Below, piece by piece: positions 58,453 to 64,000 of a DNA stretch of 64,000 nucleotides (position 1 is the first letter of the stretch; every line of letters starts with the position of its first letter). The position numbers and the translations under genes were made by a program. The notes under the pieces are model-generated. The model made no database searches, was not told where the DNA came from, and saw only the letters and a list, made by a program, of their open reading frames with translations. Source of the stretch: JBDRLU01 sp043812795 (GTDB lineage Bacteria > Chloroflexota > Dehalococcoidia > Dehalococcoidales > UBA2162); assembly GCA_043812795.1 (NCBI GenBank), contig JBDRLU010000030.1:1-64000 (forward strand), in the 5' to 3' direction.

Positions 58453-58896
58453 CTAAGCTTGTTGCTGGAAAAGCGACCCTAACTCCAGGATGCGTTTTTC
58501 CTTTTTCATGGCGACCGTAATGAAAGTTCTGGGAATGTCTGCCATCAGTGACTTCGATTGTGCGGCCGCATCGGAGTAAAATTTTATCAGGCTATTTTCC
58601 ATCAGTATGGCCTGGTTCAAGGCGTCTTTATAAGTGGCACCCTTATCCAGCTCAGTTTCGAGGGTATAACCATCCGGGTCCATATCGAAGGCGTAGCCAC
58701 CCTCAATCGCATCGGAGATTACTCCGTAGTATGTCCTTTCGACTTGAACTATAGTTTTTTCATTCTCTCGGGCAAAGCGGAGAAAGATATCTTGATTTTT
58801 CCCGTATTGCTGCGATAAATTTTCGTAAAATTGTGCCGACCGGTTTTCAAGCTCCCTGGCTAGGCTGATAACCTCCGAGGCGGTGTGTAATTTCAT
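58453..58896 (-). CDS. Ferritin-like (rubrerythrin-related) protein
   Basis: About 147 residues folded as a four-helix bundle of the ferritin-like superfamily. SEVISLARELENRSAQFYENL and ARENEKTIVQVERTYYGVI give the first pair of Glu-rich helices; LNQAILMENSLIKFYSDAA the second. The later Glu-His motif of rubrerythrins is replaced (KKEKRILELG), so a complete diiron site is not assured. I prefer the ATG at 58896, after AGAAAGG, because an earlier start would overlap the dehydrogenase gene. It may handle peroxide or store metal. It follows the dehydrogenase gene by 16 bases. Confidence 0.7.
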   Translation of the reverse strand: MKLHTASEVISLARELENRSAQFYENLSQQYGKNQDIFLRFARENEKTIVQVERTYYGVISDAIEGGYAFDMDPDGYTLETELDKGATYKDALNQAILMENSLIKFYSDAAAQSKSLMADIPRTFITVAMKKEKRILELGSLFQQQA

Positions 58897-58912
58897 CTGC
58901 TGGCGGGCCTTT

Positions 58913-60406
58913 CTACAACCATCGCTGGATGACAACTTTACTCTCAGTGAAGAAACGGACAGCCTCTCGCCCCTGCGTATGCAACACCCCGAAGAAGGAA
59001 TCTTTCATACCGCTGAAGGGGAAGAAGGCCATGGGGGCCACGATGCCCACATTGATGCCGACGTTACCACTGGTAATCCGGTATTGAAATTCTCGGGCAT
59101 CCCTACCACTCGAAGTGAAGATGGCATTACCGTTACCAAACGGATTGGCATTGCATATTTCTATTGCTTCGTCGAGGTCTCTCGCCCGCATTATGCTCAT
59201 CACCGGCCCGAAGATTTCCTCTCGACCTATTCGCATTTCCGGGGAAACATCCTCGAAGATAGTCGGCCCCAGAAAGCAGGCCTCAGGATAGTTACCGGTT
59301 ATTTTTATGTTTTTTCTCCCATCGAGCCTGAGTTTGGCCCCTTCCTTGATGCCGCTTTCGATAAAAGCGGTGATGGTCTCTTTCTTCCCTTTGTCCCGTA
59401 CCGGCCCCATCTGGATTGATTCATCGAGACCGTAACCGATTATTATCCGGGAGGCAGCATCAATAACTTTTTCCACGAAATTTGTATAGGACCTGTTATC
59501 TTCACCGACGACAACAAGATTGGCCCCGGATAGGCAGCGTTGGCCAGCATTACCGAAAAATGAAGTCATCAGGGCCGGTATTGTCCTTTCGACAATGCAG
59601 TCGGGCATGATGACCATGAAGTTCTTGGCGCTCCCTTGGGCGATGACTCTTTTACCAGTCTCGCCGCATCTCCGGCAGATAACCTCCCTCGCCGTGGTCG
59701 TTCGGCCGACAAACGTTACGCCGGCGATGTTCGGGTGGTCTAACATAGCGCTCACGGCGGCTCTTTCGCCGTTGACGACATTCCATACTCCCGGCGGGAA
59801 ACCGGCTTCTTCCACCAGTTCGGTCAGTTTCATCTGACTTATCGGGACTTCGGGTGACGGCTTGACGACGACACAGTTACCGGTAGCCACCGCATAAGGT
59901 GCCGACCAGAGTGGAATCATGAAGGGAAAATTAAAGGGAGCAATTATTCCGAAAACGCCCAAAGGTTGCGGAATCAGGTATTCATCGATGCCTGACGCAA
60001 TATCTTCTAGGTTATACCCCATCATCAGAGTGGGAATCCCGCAGGCAACTTCGACGTTTTCGATGCCTCGTCTTGTTTCTCCCCGTGATTCATCAATTGT
60101 CTTGCCGTGTTCCTGTGTCTGGACCCGGCTAAGCTCCTCAAAATGCTCTTCCAACAATTCCTTCAGTCTGAAGAGATATCTGGCCCTGGCCACCGGCGGT
60201 GTTGTCCGCCAGGCCGGGAAAGCCCTTTGCGCCGCGGCGATGGCGCTGTCCATCTCTTCTTTGGTGGAAATCGGGACCCTGGCGATGGTCTGGCACGTGG
60301 CCGGGTTCACCACATCTTTCATTTCACCTTTGGATTCAACCCATTCCCCGTCGATGTAATTCTTAATCGTGACCAATTCTTTTATCGGTTCTTCCAAAAG
60401 AGCCAT
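58913..60406 (-). CDS. mmsA: CoA-acylating methylmalonate-semialdehyde dehydrogenase
   Basis: A 497-residue aldehyde dehydrogenase that turns (methyl)malonate semialdehyde, NAD and CoA into propionyl- or acetyl-CoA and CO2. Catalytic Cys291 lies in GNAGQRCLSG. As in true MmsA proteins the usual ELGGK motif is replaced by QGSAKNF, the mark of CoA-acylating members. APFNFPFMIPLWSAPYAVATGN and VKPSPEVPIS are conserved NAD-binding regions. The start codon at 60406 is followed by LLEEPIKELVTIKNYIDGEW. Nearby mutase and epimerase genes support a role in valine, propionate or inositol breakdown. Confidence 0.92.
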   Translation of the reverse strand: MALLEEPIKELVTIKNYIDGEWVESKGEMKDVVNPATCQTIARVPISTKEEMDSAIAAAQRAFPAWRTTPPVARARYLFRLKELLEEHFEELSRVQTQEHGKTIDESRGETRRGIENVEVACGIPTLMMGYNLEDIASGIDEYLIPQPLGVFGIIAPFNFPFMIPLWSAPYAVATGNCVVVKPSPEVPISQMKLTELVEEAGFPPGVWNVVNGERAAVSAMLDHPNIAGVTFVGRTTTAREVICRRCGETGKRVIAQGSAKNFMVIMPDCIVERTIPALMTSFFGNAGQRCLSGANLVVVGEDNRSYTNFVEKVIDAASRIIIGYGLDESIQMGPVRDKGKKETITAFIESGIKEGAKLRLDGRKNIKITGNYPEACFLGPTIFEDVSPEMRIGREEIFGPVMSIMRARDLDEAIEICNANPFGNGNAIFTSSGRDAREFQYRITSGNVGINVGIVAPMAFFPFSGMKDSFFGVLHTQGREAVRFFTESKVVIQRWL

Positions 60407-60486
60407 GCGGGACTTTTTCCTCCTATTCTTGTTGAATAGATAGCGTTAGGTATTTTGCCTGACGGTCGGAAATTTCTCTAAAGTCT

Positions 60487-61470
60487 TCAGGCTTTCCGTG
60501 AGGCTGTCGCTACTTCTTTGACCAGCTCGGTACTTTCGATTGCCTCCTTAATGGCCCGTTTTTCGGCATCGGTCAATTCCATTTGCGGCAACCTTACGCG
60601 GCCGTCACCACCCGCCATCCCTAACTGCTGGCTCCAATACTTGTAAGTAGCCTGTCTCTTACCGGGTACCGTCACTTTTTGTAATGCCCTTCTGATAGGT
60701 TCCATCCTCTGATAAGCGGCCCAGGCCCCGGCAATATCCCCTTTTACCGCCAGCGTGATATACTCTTTGACCAGTTTCAAGCTCTTGCTTTGCAGGCAAT
60801 AGGGGTAAGGCGAGGGTAGCATCGCTTGCCCGCCGTTGTTGATATAGTTGACCAGCCAGTCTTCCTCGTCAGCAACGACCACGATTTTATCGCCGCATAA
60901 CATCCGGGTTTGTCGGAGCTGGTCCGGCGGTGCGATGTTCTTGATACCGACGATATTCTCTATTCCGGCAATCCGGCTGACGAGCTTCGGGCTTATCAGA
61001 TAGCCGTGCTCCATCTGATTGAAGATGGCGATACCGATGTTGACCCTATCGGCGACGTATTTGTAGTACTGGTAAATCCCCTCTTCGGACATGGCCCCGA
61101 AATAAAACTTGGGATTAATGATGATGGCCAGGTCGGCGCCGATATTCTCGGCATATCTGGTCATGTCCAGTACGTTTTCGAGTACCGGGTCCGAGGTATA
61201 AGGCATGGTAATCATGTCATCCTTGGCCTCTTCGACGGCGATATCGAACATCCGCTTGCGTTCGGCGATAGTCTGGTGGAAACCCTCGCCCATCAGCCCG
61301 TCGACGAACATGCCCTGGATTTCCAGGTCGTCGATGAGATAGCGCAGGTCTTGCCGCCAGGCCTTCTCGTCAATCTTGTAATCCGGCGTGTAGGGAGTAT
61401 ATGAGGCTACCCAGACTCCCTTCCAGTGCTCCCGTGCCCATTCCTTGGCTTCCGATTTGCGGTACTTCAC
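60487..61470 (-). CDS. DapA-family (dihydrodipicolinate synthase / N-acetylneuraminate lyase) aldolase
   Basis: A 327-residue class I aldolase-fold protein. Lys177 in VGIKNIAP is the Schiff-base lysine. The substrate loop usually GTTGE reads DGLMGEGFHQT, and the usual catalytic Tyr in YNxP is Phe150 (IAIFNQMEHG). The missing Tyr argues against true dihydrodipicolinate synthase and points to a different lyase or dehydratase. It sits upstream of the mmsA gene on the same strand (80 bases), so a role in acid catabolism is likely. Start at 61470 after AAAGGAGGGGG. Confidence 0.83.
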   Translation of the reverse strand: MKYRKSEAKEWAREHWKGVWVASYTPYTPDYKIDEKAWRQDLRYLIDDLEIQGMFVDGLMGEGFHQTIAERKRMFDIAVEEAKDDMITMPYTSDPVLENVLDMTRYAENIGADLAIIINPKFYFGAMSEEGIYQYYKYVADRVNIGIAIFNQMEHGYLISPKLVSRIAGIENIVGIKNIAPPDQLRQTRMLCGDKIVVVADEEDWLVNYINNGGQAMLPSPYPYCLQSKSLKLVKEYITLAVKGDIAGAWAAYQRMEPIRRALQKVTVPGKRQATYKYWSQQLGMAGGDGRVRLPQMELTDAEKRAIKEAIESTELVKEVATASRKA

Positions 61471-61781
61471 TTTGCCCCCTCCTTTATTTAATCTGACAGT
61501 CTTTCCCGTTATGCCAAACTCGTGTTCGCTTATCTGTTATCTTATTAGCACATTCCCGGGTGATTGGCCTATTTTCAATCAGTATTTTTAGCGGGTGGCT
61601 TTCGGAGCAGGTGGTCGGCGACATGAGGAGTTAGGCGCCCAGTCGAATTGTACACTGCCCCCTATCCCCCGTCAATATGACGCGTTGACTCAAAAGAGTG
61701 TTACCGAAATGGGAGCGTTGCCTCAGAAACAATATTACTCGAAGCAAATTCACAATTTTTGACTAACCGGGGATTCATAAC

Positions 61782-61850
61782 CTATCCCCTGCCCCTTTCT
61801 TTCGTAAGGGAAGAGAGGGGTTCACCCTGAAGGGGATTAAGGGGGTGAGG
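61782..61850. repeat. Intergenic palindromic element with TTCACCCT arm
   Basis: An imperfect hairpin with CCCCTTTCTTTC (61792-61803) paired to GGAAGAGAGGGG (61809-61820), two G-U pairs, is followed by TTCACCCTGAAGGGGATTAAGGGGGTGAGG. It resembles the element at 35846-35910. It lies in the 502-base gap between the DapA-family gene and the epimerase; the rest of that gap shows no gene. Confidence 0.45.
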
Positions 61851-61972
61851 GAGCATCTGCATATTTATGTGATACGTACGACGCACTTGCTCATCCGGCG
61901 CGCCAATATTACATTAAATTGTGCTAATATAGGTGAGTCGCCAATCCCTCGGCTCATGGATAGGAAGGGGGC

Positions 61973-62371
61973 ATGATGAAGAAGATGCGTCACGTGGGGA
62001 TAATAGTAGAAGACCTTGACCGTGCCATCAAGAAATTCGAAGGGTTTGGGCTGACTTGTACCGAGGTCATGGAGAGAGAAGAAGAGGGGATTAGGATTGC
62101 TTTTCTCCCCATCGGGGATACTTCAATCGAGCTGCTCAGTTTCAGGCCCGACAAAGGGTGGGACCCTCTCCACACTGTGCTCAGGCGACAAAAGGGTACT
62201 ATCAACCACCTCTGCTTTGAAGTAGAGAACATTGAGAAAAGTATCCGTGATTTTGAGAACACTGGCGCCAAAATTGTGGAGGGCTGCCCCAGGCCCGGTG
62301 CCCATGGCCGTGTCGCCTTTTTCTATCCGGAAACAACGGAAGGTATCCTTATCGAACTCTGCGAGGTATGA
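61973..62371 (+). CDS. Methylmalonyl-CoA epimerase / glyoxalase-fold protein
   Basis: A 132-residue VOC-superfamily protein that fits methylmalonyl-CoA epimerase, converting the S to the R form for the mutase. Metal ligands are seen in MRHVGIIVEDLD (His), DTSIELLSF (Glu), INHLCFEVEN (His) and GILIELCEV (Glu), as in MCE. The start is an ATG at 61973 or 61976 after AGGAAGGGGG. It precedes an MmgE/PrpD gene by 74 bases. The mutase itself is 26 kb away at 34099. Another VOC function is possible, but the motif pattern and the pathway context favour epimerase. Confidence 0.82.
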   Translation: MMKKMRHVGIIVEDLDRAIKKFEGFGLTCTEVMEREEEGIRIAFLPIGDTSIELLSFRPDKGWDPLHTVLRRQKGTINHLCFEVENIEKSIRDFENTGAKIVEGCPRPGAHGRVAFFYPETTEGILIELCEV

Positions 62372-62445
62372 ACTTTCGGATAATTTTAGTTAAGACGATT
62401 TAGAGTATCGGAAAATTAAATACCGAAGGGATAAGGAGGAATCGG

Positions 62446-63804
62446 ATGAAACTTGCCGAAACGTTTGCGAAGTTTATCACTGAGACGGAATTCAGGGATG
62501 TGGACCAGAGCGTTATCGAACACATTAAGAAGCTGACGCTGAAACAGGTAATGGGGATGCTGGTCGGTTCAGCGGCGCCCACGGCCAGGAAAGTTATCCG
62601 CTATGCCAAAGATAACCTGGGCCGGCCGGAATGCGGGGTTTACGGGTGTGGTTTCAGGACTGATGTTGCTCAGGCAGCACTGCTCAACGGCTTTTTCGGG
62701 CATGCCTCGGAAATGGAGGACGACCAGTTTCCCGGGGGTGGTATCAGTGATGTAACTACCTGGCCGGCTCTGTTGACGGCGGCGGAGAAATGCAAGCTCT
62801 CCGGACAGGAGACCATCGTCGCTCTCTATGTCGGCCAGGAGATGCAGAATAGAATCGCCATGTGGGCTGCCCCCGGTACGGACGCTATCGGGATATGTAA
62901 CCTGCCGTTTATCGGTATCTATGGTGCTACCTCGTGTTGTGCCAAAGCTTATGAATTGACTGAAGAACAGGTTAAAGCTGCCCTTGGGCTGGCGATGGTG
63001 CAGGGGCTGGGTTATATCCACACCTGGGGCACGGATGCCCATTTCTGGGAGTCGGCTACGGTCTGCCGGAACGCTATCTTGAACGCCATCATGGCCAAGA
63101 ACGGCATGACCAGCAATCCGGTGATTGAAAAATGCTTGGATATGCTTACCGGCGGTGATAAGAAGTTAAAATTTAACAAGATGGTTGCAGGACTGGGGCG
63201 ACCCCCCTTTTATACCAATACTACCTGGATTAAAAAGTGGGGTTTCTGCTTCTTCACCCACAATTTTGTCGATGTGCTGGCTGACCTGATGCGACAGAAT
63301 AAACTTAAATATAAGGACATCGCCGAAGTTACCGTGCACTTTGACGAATTGAGATTTGTCGTTGACCGGGCTGAGCCGAAAGATGCCGAAGACAGCCGCT
63401 TCAGTACCCAGCACATCCTGGCTTATCAAATGGTACACGGTGAGTGCGACCTGGGAACCTGCACCGAAACGGCGCTACATGACCCGCGTATCGCTGAGGC
63501 GAGGAAAAAGGTCAAGGTCGTCTATCATCCCGAATTTCCGAAGATGTATTTCTCCGGGGAAGGGCGCCTGGACGTCATGCTCAAGAATGGGAAAACTCTC
63601 ACCGGCGCCATGGACCAGCCGTATGGGGGACCGAAATATCCCTTGACCATCGGGCAGGCGGTGGATATTTACCGCAAGTATTGCCGGGGCATATTATCGG
63701 ATGCTCAGATTGAACGGAGTAAAGATATCATATTAAATATGGAAAACGAGCCCGACCTTCAGGAACTGTTCGATATCTGTGCATTCAGACATCTGGCCAA
63801 GTAG
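62446..63804 (+). CDS. MmgE/PrpD-family protein (2-methylcitrate dehydratase-like)
   Basis: A 452-residue member of the MmgE/PrpD family, which includes 2-methylcitrate dehydratase, cis-aconitate decarboxylase and itaconate-related enzymes. The N-terminal helix bundle includes LNGFFGHASEMEDD, where family members have the conserved His-x-x-x-x-x-Asp-Asp stretch, and GATSCCAKAYELTEEQVKAALGLA is in the expected place. The C-terminal domain includes FDELRFVVDRAEPKDAEDSRFSTQHILAYQ. The ATG at 62446 has AAGGAGGAA upstream. It probably dehydrates or isomerises a tricarboxylate or related hydroxy acid linked to the propionyl-CoA route. Confidence 0.87.
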   Translation: MKLAETFAKFITETEFRDVDQSVIEHIKKLTLKQVMGMLVGSAAPTARKVIRYAKDNLGRPECGVYGCGFRTDVAQAALLNGFFGHASEMEDDQFPGGGISDVTTWPALLTAAEKCKLSGQETIVALYVGQEMQNRIAMWAAPGTDAIGICNLPFIGIYGATSCCAKAYELTEEQVKAALGLAMVQGLGYIHTWGTDAHFWESATVCRNAILNAIMAKNGMTSNPVIEKCLDMLTGGDKKLKFNKMVAGLGRPPFYTNTTWIKKWGFCFFTHNFVDVLADLMRQNKLKYKDIAEVTVHFDELRFVVDRAEPKDAEDSRFSTQHILAYQMVHGECDLGTCTETALHDPRIAEARKKVKVVYHPEFPKMYFSGEGRLDVMLKNGKTLTGAMDQPYGGPKYPLTIGQAVDIYRKYCRGILSDAQIERSKDIILNMENEPDLQELFDICAFRHLAK

Positions 63805-63862
63805 TCTAAAAGAAGGAGGATTAACTCGGTCTGCTTCGACTAAATAGCAGCGGATTGAAGGA

Positions 63863-64000
63863 ATGATTGATATTCTAAACGTAGTCCTGCCCACTTTTAT
63901 CGTCATCCTTATCGGGTATATCTTCGGGAAAACAGCCAAAGTTGACATGTCGGCGATAGTGGATATCGTCATCTATGTCGGGCTGCCGGCACTCACTTTC
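63863..64000 (+). CDS. AEC-family transporter, N-terminal part (cut by window end)
   Basis: The first 46 codons of a membrane protein running out of the window. The sequence (VVLPTFIVILIGYIFGK, then DIVIYVGLPALTF) has the N-terminal helices and the NxGLPA-like stretch of AEC (auxin efflux carrier-like) permeases, which carry dicarboxylates or malonate. It starts at an ATG at 63863 after TTGAAGGA. It follows the MmgE/PrpD gene by 58 bases on the same strand and may supply or export its acid. Confidence 0.75.
   Translation, partial: MIDILNVVLPTFIVILIGYIFGKTAKVDMSAIVDIVIYVGLPALTF

Noticed and set aside
1..64000. CRISPR arrays, rRNA operons, phage structural genes, restriction or toxin-antitoxin systems
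   Set aside because: I looked for regularly spaced repeats, rRNA signatures and typical protein motifs and found none beyond the recombinases listed.

Overview
The window (about 50% G+C, Shine-Dalgarno starts with many GTG and TTG initiators) looks like the chromosome of a strictly anaerobic, heterotrophic, uncultured bacterium. Two tungsten aldehyde:ferredoxin oxidoreductases, CoA-dependent acid metabolism, split methylmalonyl-CoA mutase genes, GH57 glycosidases and many short-chain transporters together fit a member of the Chloroflexota, probably Dehalococcoidia. That assignment is an inference from gene content; there is no rRNA gene here to confirm it.

Layout. 1-7630 is accessory and partly decayed: a large serine recombinase, a tyrosine-recombinase remnant, a sensor protein with a histidine kinase split by an in-frame TAA, a cysteine-cluster protein, a BASS-type transporter, a C_GCAxxG_C_C redox protein and gene remnants. 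7631-12160 holds an MFS transporter, a cupin, an alpha/beta hydrolase, a pyruvate-kinase-C-like protein and a HAD hydrolase. 12409-21065 is a catabolic block: two CoA-transferase subunits, two halves of a ThDP decarboxylase, phenylacetate-CoA ligase with its ACT protein, an M29/NicX-like metalloenzyme, an MFS carrier and a frameshifted amidohydrolase. 21823-25253 (minus strand) is a tungsten oxidoreductase operon (FeS subunit, AOR, MoaD-like protein) followed by a nitroreductase. 25657-35703 is mixed: two tandem small membrane proteins, a membrane PAS sensor, MsrB, an acetolactate-synthase-like ThDP enzyme, a GerW-DUF2953-GerW-like locus, an ADP-forming acyl-CoA synthetase, DinB and methylmalonyl-CoA mutase. 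36055-40124 carries an MBL-fold hydrolase, a flavin reductase, a nitroreductase and the second AOR. 40178-50589 (minus strand throughout) is a compact osmotic-stress island: MscS, TetR, OtsA, OtsB, MscS, TreT-like trehalose synthase, a CPA2 antiporter, TrkH and TrkA. 51199-57784 holds a chagasin-like lipoprotein, a cytidylate-kinase-like protein, a C39-like peptidase and three consecutive GH57 enzymes. 57823-64000 returns to acid metabolism: flavin reductase, ferritin-like protein, methylmalonate-semialdehyde dehydrogenase, DapA-family lyase, methylmalonyl-CoA epimerase, MmgE/PrpD protein and the start of an AEC transporter.

The most striking observation is at 6494-6970. The first of the four conserved cysteines of a C_GCAxxG_C_C redox protein is encoded by TGA. 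A perfect 7-bp hairpin with a G in its small loop follows it at the distance expected of a bacterial SECIS element, and the gene keeps a good promoter and ribosome binding site. I read this as a selenoprotein rather than a broken gene. Other points worth attention are an apparent AUA start overlapping a TAG stop in the trehalose operon, a structured leader ahead of paaK, a sporulation-type GerW/DUF2953 locus in a non-endospore-forming context, and variant metal or cluster ligands in the MBL protein and the second AOR.
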